Of a stretch of DNA of 64,000 bases, positions 53,267-61,324 are shown piece after piece. Within the stretch, counting starts at the first letter, position 1, and each line of letters begins with the position of its first letter. The translations under genes and the position numbers were made by a program. Where the stretch lies: NCBI GenBank assembly GCA_900542735.1, contig UQOS01000001.1, positions 1 through 64,000 on the forward strand, given 5' to 3'. The notes below the pieces were generated by a model that was not told where the DNA came from, did no database searches, and was given only the letters and a program-made list of their open reading frames with translations. This stretch comes from an uncultured Mycoplasmatota bacterium (GTDB lineage Bacteria > Bacillota_I > Bacilli_A > RF39 > UBA660).

Positions 53267-55153
53267 ATGTCAAAGAAAAAAGTTATTATAGTTGGTAGTA
53301 TATTATTAGTTGCTGTTATAGTAGCTTTATCTACTAGTTATGCTATGTTTCGTTTTAATGTTACGAAAAATACTAATTTTAAACTAGCTTTAGGTACTTT
53401 AGAATTAACAATTAAAGATACTACTACGGAAGATAAATTTATATTAAATAATACTGTACCAACTAAAGATGATGTTGCTTTAGGAGAAGATGGGTATAAG
53501 TTTACTTTAACTAATACTGGTACTATTGATAGTTATTATAGTATTTACTTAGATGATATTTTATTAAGTGATGCTGGTGAAAGATTAGATAATAGTTATA
53601 TTCGTTTTAACTTATTAAATGAATCTAATAATCAGTCTAATACTAGTAGTCTAAGTAGTTATTCTAATGATAATAGATTAATCACGAATGGTTTTTTAAA
53701 AAAGGGAGAAAGTGTTACTTATATCTTAAGAATGTGGGTAAAATATGAAGCTGGTAATGAAGCACAAAATAAGTATTTTGCTACCCAAATTAGAGTTGTT
53801 GGAACACAAGCTAATGCAGTTGGTTATCAAGAAGAAATTTTAAATGGAAGTTATCCAGTATTAAAAGATAATTTGGTACCAGTCGTAATATCAGATACAG
53901 GAGTAGTAACCAAAGCAGATATTAATAAAGAATGGTATAGTTATGAAAAAAAGAATTGGGCAAATAGCGTTATCTTAAAAGATGAGAGTATTCAGTACCA
54001 AAATGGAGAAACAATACCCGAATCTAATATAGAATCCTATTTTGTATGGATACCAAAATATAGTTATCAATTATTTGATTTAGGAAATTACTCCAGTTTA
54101 ACTTCTATTTCAGATAAAACACAGGAAATTAAGATTAAATTTGGAACAGATAATACAAGTGATAGTGTAAGTGGAGAATGCACAACACCATTTTCTAATA
54201 ATCAAGGAATAGCTGGAAGTAGTGGAAACTGTAAAGTAGGAGATTATATGACGCACCCAGCTTTCCTAGCATTTGATACTTTAGGATTATGGGTAGGAAA
54301 ATTTGAAACAGGATATGATGGAGCAACAACCACTACTGCAGCTCAAGTAAATAGTGTTGATACCAGTAAAATTATAATAAAACCAAATGTATATAGTTGG
54401 AGAAATATTACAGTAGGAAATGCATTCAAGAATAGTTACGACTACAAACGTGATTTAGATAGTCATATGATGAAGAATACTGAATGGGGTTCAGTAGCTT
54501 ATTTACAACATTCAAAATATGGAAGTCAGTCAAGTGTTAGAATTAATAATAATTCAAGTTATATAACTGGCTATGCTGGAACAACAGAGCCAACTTTAGG
54601 TTATAACAATGGTATCAGTATAAATGGTAATAGAATAGAATCTACAACATTAGGTGTTGATGGAACATATACAGTTAATTATTTAAATCAAAATTCAGTA
54701 GTAGCATCCACTACTAATAATTATAGTGGTATTTATGATATGAGTGGTGGAGCATGGGAATATGTAATGGGTTATACAACAGGTGCTGAAACATTAGGTA
54801 GTTCAAGTGGTATTACTAACTTATATTCTAATTTCTTTAGTGACAGTAGTTATTCAAAATATTGGGATAAATATACTTCAACTGTTATTACAGATTATAA
54901 TAATAGAATACTTGGAGATGCAACAGGCGAGATGGGGCCATTTGGTATAGAAAAGGATCCAGATGAAGTAATTAGAAATAAATCAAGTTGGTATAAAGAT
55001 TTTTCTAATTTTTCTAATTCTATTTATTCATGGTTCGAAAGAAGTGGTAGTTGGTATAGTGGCAATGTTTCAGGTGAATTTTCTTTTTATGGAAATAATG
55101 GCGATGTAGATGCAAGTTTTTCCTATCGCATTGTTCTCGTCCCAACCAAATAA
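53267..55153 (+). CDS. SipW/TasA-like secreted protein with FGE/lectin-like core and variable C-terminus (paralogue 3)
   Basis: The product is about 628 residues: signal helix ending LSTSYAMF, a TasA-like domain (about 25-185), the shared core from LVPVVISDTGVVTKA to LGDATGEMGPF, and a variable tail (SSWYKDFSNF to YRIVLVPTK). Core identity with paralogue 1 is very high at both protein and DNA level, while N-terminal domains and tails differ, so the genes are mosaics. ATG 53267 is chosen because AGGAG lies nine bases upstream; the in-frame ATG at 53258 abuts that site. Confidence 0.72.
   Translation: MSKKKVIIVGSILLVAVIVALSTSYAMFRFNVTKNTNFKLALGTLELTIKDTTTEDKFILNNTVPTKDDVALGEDGYKFTLTNTGTIDSYYSIYLDDILLSDAGERLDNSYIRFNLLNESNNQSNTSSLSSYSNDNRLITNGFLKKGESVTYILRMWVKYEAGNEAQNKYFATQIRVVGTQANAVGYQEEILNGSYPVLKDNLVPVVISDTGVVTKADINKEWYSYEKKNWANSVILKDESIQYQNGETIPESNIESYFVWIPKYSYQLFDLGNYSSLTSISDKTQEIKIKFGTDNTSDSVSGECTTPFSNNQGIAGSSGNCKVGDYMTHPAFLAFDTLGLWVGKFETGYDGATTTTAAQVNSVDTSKIIIKPNVYSWRNITVGNAFKNSYDYKRDLDSHMMKNTEWGSVAYLQHSKYGSQSSVRINNNSSYITGYAGTTEPTLGYNNGISINGNRIESTTLGVDGTYTVNYLNQNSVVASTTNNYSGIYDMSGGAWEYVMGYTTGAETLGSSSGITNLYSNFFSDSSYSKYWDKYTSTVITDYNNRILGDATGEMGPFGIEKDPDEVIRNKSSWYKDFSNFSNSIYSWFERSGSWYSGNVSGEFSFYGNNGDVDASFSYRIVLVPTK
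54961..55150 (+). other. Candidate DGR-type variable region (paralogue 3)
   Basis: It keeps the scaffold SSWYK, WFERSG, G...G and RIVL.P, with different residues between. By hand count about 34% G+C over the last 150 bases, with a local enrichment of C-ending codons at the very end (TCC, CGC, CTC, GTC, ACC). It may be an older, partly ameliorated variable region. Confidence 0.45.
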
Positions 55154-55154
55154 T

Positions 55155-55186
55155 AAGGATATCCAAATAAATGGATACCCTTTTTT
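55155..55186 (+). terminator. Intrinsic terminator after paralogue 3
   Basis: AAGGATATCC pairs with GGATACCCTT with one mismatch around an eight-base loop, followed by T6. It separates this gene from the converging minus-strand module. Confidence 0.75.
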
Positions 55187-55460
55187 CTATTCATTAGTAT
55201 TATCTATTTTATCATTATTTGTTTTTGTACATTTGATTTCTATTTGCATATAACCTTTGTGATCATCTATTGTTTCTGTTCTTACTTTTAGCAGTACACG
55301 ATAATCATCTTCATAGTCTTTATCTGCTGATAATTCATATAATCTATTTCTTATTTCTAACATGTTTTTACTATATGTGTAGTCATCAGTTTCATCTTTT
55401 GTATTTGCCCATATAGCTGTAATATCTTTTATTTTTTTGTTTGGCTATTTTTTCTTCCAT
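55187..55460 (-). pseudogene. Frameshifted small gene downstream of the RhuM-Fic gene
   Basis: On the minus strand a start codon at 55460, preceded by GGAGGAATATAT, opens a frame that stops after 22 codons. The frame starting KDITAIWANTKDETDDYTY stays open for about 80 codons to a TAG at 55187. The two frames would join if the A7 run (plus-strand T7 at 55432-55438) were one base shorter, giving a soluble acidic protein of about 90 residues. This is either a genuine frameshift, phase variation, or a homopolymer sequencing error. I do not recognise the family. Confidence 0.5.
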
Positions 55461-55627
55461 ATATATTCCTCCATTTTATTATTACTTATTATATTTATGA
55501 TTTTATTATCTTTATTGTTTATAATTTTCTTTAATTCATCAATAATATCTAAATCTGTATAGGTATTTATAGTATTATCTGTTTTATTTTTATTGAAATT
55601 AGTTAATTCGTTTATATTTTTTTTCAT
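55445..55627 (-). CDS. Small hypothetical protein following the RhuM-Fic gene
   Basis: A 60-residue Asn/Lys/Ile-rich frame starting 14 bases after the RhuM-Fic stop, with AAGAAAGGA as ribosome binding site. Its 3' end overlaps the start of the frameshifted gene in another frame, so the three could be translated in series. An antitoxin-like role is conceivable from position, but no motif supports it. Confidence 0.4.
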   Translation of the reverse strand: MKKNINELTNFNKNKTDNTINTYTDLDIIDELKKIINNKDNKIINIISNNKMEEYIWKKK

Positions 55628-55641
55628 AATAGTTCCTTTCT

Positions 55642-56586
55642 TTAATAATTACTTAGAATATTCATGATTAAATCAATCATAATATTTTTTTCTTTTGGAT
55701 TAGATTCTGCTATTAAAATTGTTAAAGCTGCTAGCGTATTGTTATCAATTACATCTTTATTTTCTATTGTTAAAATATTATAAAAGTGTAAGAAGTAGAT
55801 AAACAGGGTAGCAGCAATTCTTTTATTGCCATCTATGAAAGCATGATTTTTAACAATTAAATATAAAAAATTAGCCGCCTTTTCTTCAATTGTTGGATAA
55901 ACATCTTCTCCATCAAATGACTGATAGATATTATTAATAATTGAATTTAATCCTTTATCTCTTTCAAGTGCAAATATATCACTTGTTTCATTAAATTTTA
56001 ATAAATCAATTAAGTCAAGGCAATTTTGATAAGTAATCATTTTGTCTGATTTTCTGCCTTTTATTTTTTCAAAGTTTCTATGATCATAATTATCTAAAAT
56101 ATCTAGTCCTTTTGAAAAATTATTGATTACATTTAATACTTCTTTGATATTTTCATCATTTGTTTCATGACTTCTTGTTGCAATATCGATAAGTTTTACT
56201 GTTTTTTCTAAATAGTCTAATCTCTTTTGATTAACTGCATAACCCTTTAACATGTAGTCTTTTAAAATATTGGTTGCCCATTTTCTAAAGATAATACCAT
56301 TCTTAGACTTAACACGGTAACCAACTGATATAATCATATCTAAATTGTAATATTCAATTTGACGGGTTACTTCTCTATTCCCTTCTTTTTGAACTGTCGC
56401 AAAATTTGCGACAGTTGATTTATCCAATTCTTCTTTAAGTGCATTATTAATATGTTTTCCTATTGTTTTAATATCTCTGTCAAATAATTTAGCTATTTGT
56501 TCTCTATTTAACCAAACGGTTTCATCTTTAATATTTACTTCTAATTTTACATTTTGATTTTCAAAAATAATAATTTCATTTTTCAT
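55642..56586 (-). CDS. RhuM-family protein with C-terminal Fic/Doc domain
   Basis: The 314-residue product has an N-terminal RhuM/virulence-protein region (VWLNREQIAKLFDRDIKTIGKHI, then ISVGYRVKSKNGIIFRKWA; about 1-135). The C-terminal Fic/Doc domain (about 200-314) has active-site loop HAFIDGNKR at 248-256. This matches the H-x-F-x-D/N-G-N-x-R type that transfers AMP or phosphate to target proteins. Similar two-domain proteins are common beside mobile or defence genes. GGAGGAATA precedes the start. The fold and motif suggest a toxin-like modifying enzyme; the target is unknown. Confidence 0.85.
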   Translation of the reverse strand: MKNEIIIFENQNVKLEVNIKDETVWLNREQIAKLFDRDIKTIGKHINNALKEELDKSTVANFATVQKEGNREVTRQIEYYNLDMIISVGYRVKSKNGIIFRKWATNILKDYMLKGYAVNQKRLDYLEKTVKLIDIATRSHETNDENIKEVLNVINNFSKGLDILDNYDHRNFEKIKGRKSDKMITYQNCLDLIDLLKFNETSDIFALERDKGLNSIINNIYQSFDGEDVYPTIEEKAANFLYLIVKNHAFIDGNKRIAATLFIYFLHFYNILTIENKDVIDNNTLAALTILIAESNPKEKNIMIDLIMNILSNY

Positions 56587-56677
56587 TTTTCATTATTCCT
56601 CCATATATAAATTATTTTTGTTCTTGTATTTTTACTATGGAGTTTTCTTAAATTCTATAATATTAAAATATAGCTAT

Positions 56678-56845
56678 TTATTTTAAAAATAGTTGTTTTG
56701 CTTTTATTAATTTTTTCCATAGTAAAAAATAATTATTCTTTTGTTCTACTAAAGCGTTATGTGTTGTTACTCTAGTCTCCTTATCTTTCGATAAGTCTTC
56801 TCCTTTCACATTATATTTTGCCCATTCTAAAAATCCTCGGTACAT
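56678..56845 (-). CDS. Small hypothetical ORF upstream of the RhuM-Fic gene
   Basis: A 55-residue minus-strand frame (starting MYRGFLEWAKYNVKGEDLSK) preceded by GGAAGAGATTAAG. Codon use and composition look like coding sequence of this genome. It is about 85 bases upstream of the RhuM-Fic gene on the same strand. It could be a short real gene or a remnant of a larger one; I recognise no family. The rest of 56593-57006 holds nothing I can identify. Confidence 0.4.
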   Translation of the reverse strand: MYRGFLEWAKYNVKGEDLSKDKETRVTTHNALVEQKNNYFLLWKKLIKAKQLFLK

Positions 56846-57006
56846 TACTTAATCTCTTCCTACTATGGAAAGTTATGCCTTAATATCAATATATATTTTA
56901 ACATAGTATTAACTAAATGCAAACTTATTTTGTAAAATATTTTTCTCTAAAATTAGTTGTATATTTTTATGCATTAGTATATTCTAATATTAGAAAGGTG
57001 AGAGCT

Positions 57007-57426
57007 ATGAAAAAGAAATATTGGTTATTAGCACTTATTATACCTATCTTATTAGTTACAGGGTGTAGTGAAGAATCTACTACTAAGTCATTATCTTGTA
57101 CAATGAAAGATGGTATAGAAGGAACTAGTACATATAGTAAAATGGACATTACATTTAGAGAAAATGAAGCAGAAAGAATTTCTTTAAATATATCTATTGA
57201 TTATAATAATGAATATAAAGACTATGTTGATACTTTTAAAGAAACACTAGAAACACAGAAGACTAATTTAGAAAAACTTGGTTATGATGTTAAAATTACT
57301 TCTAATAATTCGTCTATTAACTTGTTAGCAGTTGGTACTAATAAAACACTTGATGAAAGTGAATATAAAGGTACTTATGATGCTACAAAGAAATCTCTTG
57401 AAGATAGTGGTTATACTTGTAAATAA
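57007..57426 (+). CDS. Small lipoprotein
   Basis: The product is about 139 residues with a lipoprotein signal ending LLVTGC (Cys about residue 19). The charged mature domain has Cys near its start (LSCTM) and at its end (GYTCK), possibly forming a disulfide. The mature part resembles the extracellular C-terminus of the membrane protein at 31356-32138. Start ATG 57007 follows GAAAGGTGAG; the longer open frame upstream has no site. Function unknown. Confidence 0.72.
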   Translation: MKKKYWLLALIIPILLVTGCSEESTTKSLSCTMKDGIEGTSTYSKMDITFRENEAERISLNISIDYNNEYKDYVDTFKETLETQKTNLEKLGYDVKITSNNSSINLLAVGTNKTLDESEYKGTYDATKKSLEDSGYTCK

Positions 57427-57465
57427 AAGAAGATATTCACAAAACTGTGGATATCTTCTTTTATT
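57422..57465. terminator. Bidirectional intrinsic terminator
   Basis: A 20-pair stem (57422-57441 with 57446-57465, one wobble) with a four-base AAAC loop and A/T-rich outer arms. It lies between the converging lipoprotein and HIT genes and even includes the HIT stop codon. Confidence 0.85.
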
Positions 57466-57853
57466 ATTTCATAATTTCTTGATAAATTTCGTCAGTATCT
57501 TTTAGACTTTCTTGGTTAAAATTAATATTCCAATTATCATCTTCATATCTTGGAATTAAATGAACATGATAATGTTTTACTTCTTGACCTAATTCATTAT
57601 TTTGAACAATTGTTAATCCTTTTATATTTAACTTTTCTTTTAATAAATCATATATCTTTTTTTCTACTTCTAAAATGTGAGTAGTAAGAATACTATCAAC
57701 TTCTTTTACTGTTACAATATGTTTTTTAGGAATAATTAGACAATGTCCGTTTGTGTTAGGATTAATATCTAAAAATACCTTTACTAACTCATCTTCATAA
57801 ATTGTTTTACTAGGAATACTTCCTTCTATAATCTTACAAAATAAACAATCCAT
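57464..57853 (-). CDS. HIT-family nucleotide-binding protein
   Basis: The 129-residue product has the HIT fold: CLFCKIIEGSIPSKTIYED at the N-terminus, DINPNTNGHCLIIPKKH, and the catalytic triad motif HYHVHLIPR near residue 98. Such proteins hydrolyse or transfer AMP from adenylated substrates. Paired Cys at residues 3 and 6 may bind zinc. AAGGAGATG precedes the start. Confidence 0.92.
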   Translation of the reverse strand: MDCLFCKIIEGSIPSKTIYEDELVKVFLDINPNTNGHCLIIPKKHIVTVKEVDSILTTHILEVEKKIYDLLKEKLNIKGLTIVQNNELGQEVKHYHVHLIPRYEDDNWNINFNQESLKDTDEIYQEIMK

Positions 57854-58173
57854 CTTTTCATCTCCTTAGATTTATTTTATCATACAAAAAGAAAATGTGG
57901 TCTACATTTTCTTATGTGGTTTGTGAATATTTGCGGATATTCTAGTTATATATTGTCTATTTTTTACTTACTTTATGCAAAAAAATGTAAACTTACAAAA
58001 TACGACACACCTATTTACATTTTTTACTTATTTTTTCTGTTATCATGCTACAGTTTTTATTTTTTACTTTTAATTGATAAAAAAATTAATTTAAATTTGC
58101 TTTATACTTATTATAATCTATTTTCAATATTTAAAAATCGTGTTAGAATAAGGACTAGAAAAAGGTGATAGAA
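57854..58173. other. Intergenic region between the HIT gene and the suf operon
   Basis: A ten-pair hairpin at 57889-57913 is followed on the minus strand by a T run, so it may end or attenuate transcripts entering the HIT gene. GAATAT-TTGCGG-ATATTC (about 57926-57943) is an inverted repeat. CAAAATACGACA (57996-58007) recurs before the XRE gene. TATAAT at 58112-58117 is the best candidate suf -10. No convincing gene. Confidence 0.4.
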
Positions 58174-58938
58174 ATGAATTTTTTAATTGATCATATCAAT
58201 GTTATTAGTAAAGATAAAAAGGAAATCTTAAAAGACTTCTCTTTAGAAATTGGTAAAGGAGAAATCCATGTTATTATGGGACCTAATGGTACTGGTAAAA
58301 GTACATTATCGAAAGTAATTATGGGAAGTCGTGATTATATTGTTTCTAGTGGTGATATGTTAGTAGATGGTGATAGTATCTTATCTTTAGATACTACAGA
58401 AAGAAGTAGAAAAGGAATCTTTTTAGCTATGCAGTCACCACTTAGTATTGATGGTGTTACCAATAGTGAGTTTTTAAGAACTGCTTTATCTAGTAAACTA
58501 GGAAAAAATGTTGGTATTTATGAATTTATGAAGTCAATGGAACAAGCTATGTCTGATTTAAAAATGAATCCTAATATGATGCATCGTTCTATTAATCAAG
58601 ACTTTTCTGGTGGTGAAAGAAAGAAAAACGAAATCTTACAGATGAAAGTTTTAAAACCTAATTTTATTATTTTAGATGAACTTGATTCAGGATTAGATGT
58701 TGATAGCTTAAAAATTGTGTGTGATAATATTAACGATTATTTAAAAGAAAATCCTGATACTTCTGTTTTAATTATTACTCATTATACTAGAATTTTAGAA
58801 TACATTAAGCCAGATTTTGTTCATGTTATTCATAGTGGTAAAATTGTGAAAACGGGAGATTATCGTTTAGCACAGGAAATCGAAAAAAATGGTTTTAGTT
58901 GTGTGAATGATATGAGTGGTGAAGATAATCATGAATAA
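58174..58938 (+). CDS. sufC: Fe-S cluster assembly ATPase SufC
   Basis: The product is about 254 residues, an ABC ATPase with Walker A GPNGTGKST (about 33-41), signature FSGGERKKNEI and Walker B FIILDELDSGLDVD. The ERKKNEI continuation is characteristic of SufC. It forms the SufBCD scaffold that builds iron-sulfur clusters. First gene of a tight five-gene operon. ATG 58174 is used because AAAAAGGTGATA precedes it. Confidence 0.97.
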   Translation: MNFLIDHINVISKDKKEILKDFSLEIGKGEIHVIMGPNGTGKSTLSKVIMGSRDYIVSSGDMLVDGDSILSLDTTERSRKGIFLAMQSPLSIDGVTNSEFLRTALSSKLGKNVGIYEFMKSMEQAMSDLKMNPNMMHRSINQDFSGGERKKNEILQMKVLKPNFIILDELDSGLDVDSLKIVCDNINDYLKENPDTSVLIITHYTRILEYIKPDFVHVIHSGKIVKTGDYRLAQEIEKNGFSCVNDMSGEDNHE

Positions 58939-59668
58939 GATATTAATGAGTAGTCCAGAAAAAACAAGTATTATAAATGATGGTAAATATCGTTTTTCAG
59001 AAGATACTACTCTTACTTTAGAAGTAGAAGATTTTAGTAAAGATATTTTTCTTTCTGTTACTAGTCATAAAAAAGTAGTATTCAATTTATTTAGTAAAAA
59101 TTCTACTCTTAATTTTCATATTCAAATTTTAAAAGGAGCAGAATTTGTATTTAATTATTTTTCTATTAATGGCAGTAATACAATTACTACGAATCTTTTA
59201 GAAGATGAAAGTAAATTTTATTTAAATTATAGTGTACTAAATGATGATAATAGTAATAATAAGATTACCGTTTATCATGATGCTTCTAAAACAGAAGCTT
59301 ATCTAAAAAATCATGGTTTTAGTAGTGGAGGTGCTAAACTAGTTTTTGATGTATCTAGTTATATTCCAAAAGAAGCAAGTAGTTGTATCAGTAGACAAGA
59401 TAACCAGATATTAGAAAATAGTCAAAGTTTTTCACAAATTAATCCTAATTTATATATTGAAAACTATGATGTAGAAGCAAGTCATTCTGCTTATATTGGA
59501 AAGTTTAAAGAAGATGAGTTATTCTATTTAATGAGTAGAGGACTTAAAATAGAAGAAGCAAAACTTTTACTTTTACAGGCTTTTTTGATGGGAAGTTTAC
59601 ATATAGATGATGAAAGACTAGAAAAATATCAAGGAGAGATTAAAAAATATTTTATTAGGGAGGTGTAA
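58931..59668 (+). CDS. sufD: Fe-S cluster scaffold subunit SufD
   Basis: The product is about 245 residues with the SufB/SufD right-handed beta-helix type C-terminus, including SHSAYIGKFKEDELFYLMSRGL. It is shorter than typical SufD (which usually exceeds 350 residues), the N-terminal helical part being nearly absent. Its ATG overlaps the end of sufC by eight bases. Confidence 0.88.
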   Translation: MNKILMSSPEKTSIINDGKYRFSEDTTLTLEVEDFSKDIFLSVTSHKKVVFNLFSKNSTLNFHIQILKGAEFVFNYFSINGSNTITTNLLEDESKFYLNYSVLNDDNSNNKITVYHDASKTEAYLKNHGFSSGGAKLVFDVSSYIPKEASSCISRQDNQILENSQSFSQINPNLYIENYDVEASHSAYIGKFKEDELFYLMSRGLKIEEAKLLLLQAFLMGSLHIDDERLEKYQGEIKKYFIREV

Positions 59669-59670
59669 AT

Positions 59671-60864
59671 ATGCATAGAGAAGATTTTCCTATTTTAAAA
59701 CAAGATCTTATTTATTTTGATAATGGTGCTACTACTTTAAAACCTCAAGTAGTAATTGATAGTATTACTGACTATTATACTAATTACACTGCAAATGCTC
59801 ATAGAGGAGATTATGATAATAGTTTAAAGGTAGATATTAAATATGAAGAAGTGCGTACGAAAGTAAAGAACTTTATTCACTGTGATAGTGAAAAAGAAGT
59901 AGTTTTTACTAGTGGAGCAACAGATTCTTTAAATCGAATTGTGTTTGGATTTATGAAATATTATCTAAAAGCAGGTGATGAAGTTTTAATTACAAAGGCA
60001 GAACATGCATCGAATGTGCTTCCTTGGTTAGAACTTGAAAAAGAGTTAGGTATTTTGGTTAAATATATTCCACTTGAAAATCATTTAGTGAAACTTGAAA
60101 ATGTAGAAAAAATAATTACAGCAAAAACAAAAGTAATATCTTTAGCACATATTACTAATGTTTTAGGAGATGAAAGACCAATTGAAGAAATTGGTAAATT
60201 GTGTCAGAAACATAATATTTTATTTGTAGTAGATGGAGCTCAAAGTGTACCTCATATTTCTGTTGATGTCAAAAAATTAAATATTGATTTCTTAGCTTTT
60301 TCTGCTCATAAAATGTTAGGACCAACTGGAGTTGGAGTTTTATATGGAAAAGAAGAATACCTAGAAAAAATGATGCCAACTTCTTTTGGAGGGGGTATGA
60401 ATTCTACTTTTACTTCAATAGGAGAAGTTGAATATAAAAGTTTACCTACTAGATTAGAAGCAGGTACTCCAAATATTGCTGGCGTAATTGGAATGGGTAG
60501 TGCGATTGATTATTTAATGAAAATTGGAATGGAAAACATTACGAAATATGAAAGACATTTAAAGGAATACTTTTTAGAAAAAGCAAAAGATGTAGAAAAC
60601 TTAGTTGTTTACAATAAAGATATTCCGGGTGGTTTAGTTGCTTTTAACTTAGATGGTGTTTTTAGTCAAGATACTGCAGTATATTTAAATCATTATCACA
60701 TTTGTGTAAGAGCAGGAAATCACTGTGCTAAGATTTTAAAAGAAGATTTACTTGTTAAAAATACTTGCCGTATTAGTTTTTATCTATATAATACTGAAGA
60801 AGAAATTGATAGATTAATAGAAGTATTAAAAAATTCTAAAGAAATATTTAAAATTATTTTATAA
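59671..60864 (+). CDS. sufS: Cysteine desulfurase SufS
   Basis: The 397-residue product is a PLP enzyme of the SufS/CsdA type: FDNGATTLKP near the start, the PLP-Lys in FSAHKMLGPTGVGVLYG, and the catalytic Cys in RAGNHCAK. It removes sulfur from cysteine and hands it to SufU. GGGAGGTG lies before the ATG, two bases after sufD. Confidence 0.97.
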   Translation: MHREDFPILKQDLIYFDNGATTLKPQVVIDSITDYYTNYTANAHRGDYDNSLKVDIKYEEVRTKVKNFIHCDSEKEVVFTSGATDSLNRIVFGFMKYYLKAGDEVLITKAEHASNVLPWLELEKELGILVKYIPLENHLVKLENVEKIITAKTKVISLAHITNVLGDERPIEEIGKLCQKHNILFVVDGAQSVPHISVDVKKLNIDFLAFSAHKMLGPTGVGVLYGKEEYLEKMMPTSFGGGMNSTFTSIGEVEYKSLPTRLEAGTPNIAGVIGMGSAIDYLMKIGMENITKYERHLKEYFLEKAKDVENLVVYNKDIPGGLVAFNLDGVFSQDTAVYLNHYHICVRAGNHCAKILKEDLLVKNTCRISFYLYNTEEEIDRLIEVLKNSKEIFKIIL

Positions 60865-60884
60865 AAGTTAGGATAGTGAAAGAA

Positions 60885-61304
60885 ATGGATCCAATATTAA
60901 AAAGAGAAATTATGTTAGATAATTATGAAAATCCTATGAATAGAGGATTAGTAGATGATGATAGTTATATTAAAATTAATACCAATAATGAAAGTTGTAT
61001 TGATAACTTAGATATCATGTATAAGATTGAAGATGGAAAATTAGTTGATATTAGATTTGATGGAGAAGCGTGTGCAATTTCTACTAGTAGCACTAGTATT
61101 ATGATTAAGTCTTTAATTGGAAAAACAAAAGAAGAAATTTTAAAAATATTAGAAAACTATGAAAATATGATAAATGAAAAAGAATATGATAGTAGTGTTT
61201 TAGGAGAATTAAATGTATATAATGAAATATACAGACAACCTAATCGTAAAAAGTGTGCACTTTTACCGTTTGAATCTTTAAAGAAAATAATTGATAAAAT
61301 GTAA
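60885..61304 (+). CDS. sufU: SufU zinc-dependent sulfur transfer protein
   Basis: The product is about 139 residues, IscU-like: YENPMNRG near the start, then Cys in ESCIDNL, GEACAIS and RKKCALLPF, the positions that bind zinc and accept sulfur in SufU. ATG 60885 is preferred over the in-frame GTG at 60876, which lies too close to the AGGA site. Confidence 0.93.
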   Translation: MDPILKREIMLDNYENPMNRGLVDDDSYIKINTNNESCIDNLDIMYKIEDGKLVDIRFDGEACAISTSSTSIMIKSLIGKTKEEILKILENYENMINEKEYDSSVLGELNVYNEIYRQPNRKKCALLPFESLKKIIDKM

Positions 61305-61324
61305 ATAGAAAAGTGGTGGTTTTT

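Noticed and set aside
57914..58168. An 84-codon hydrophobic open frame ahead of sufC
   Set aside because: No ribosome binding site, begins at the end of a hairpin, contains intergenic-type repeats and overlaps the sufC ribosome binding site. It looks like chance in A+T-rich DNA.
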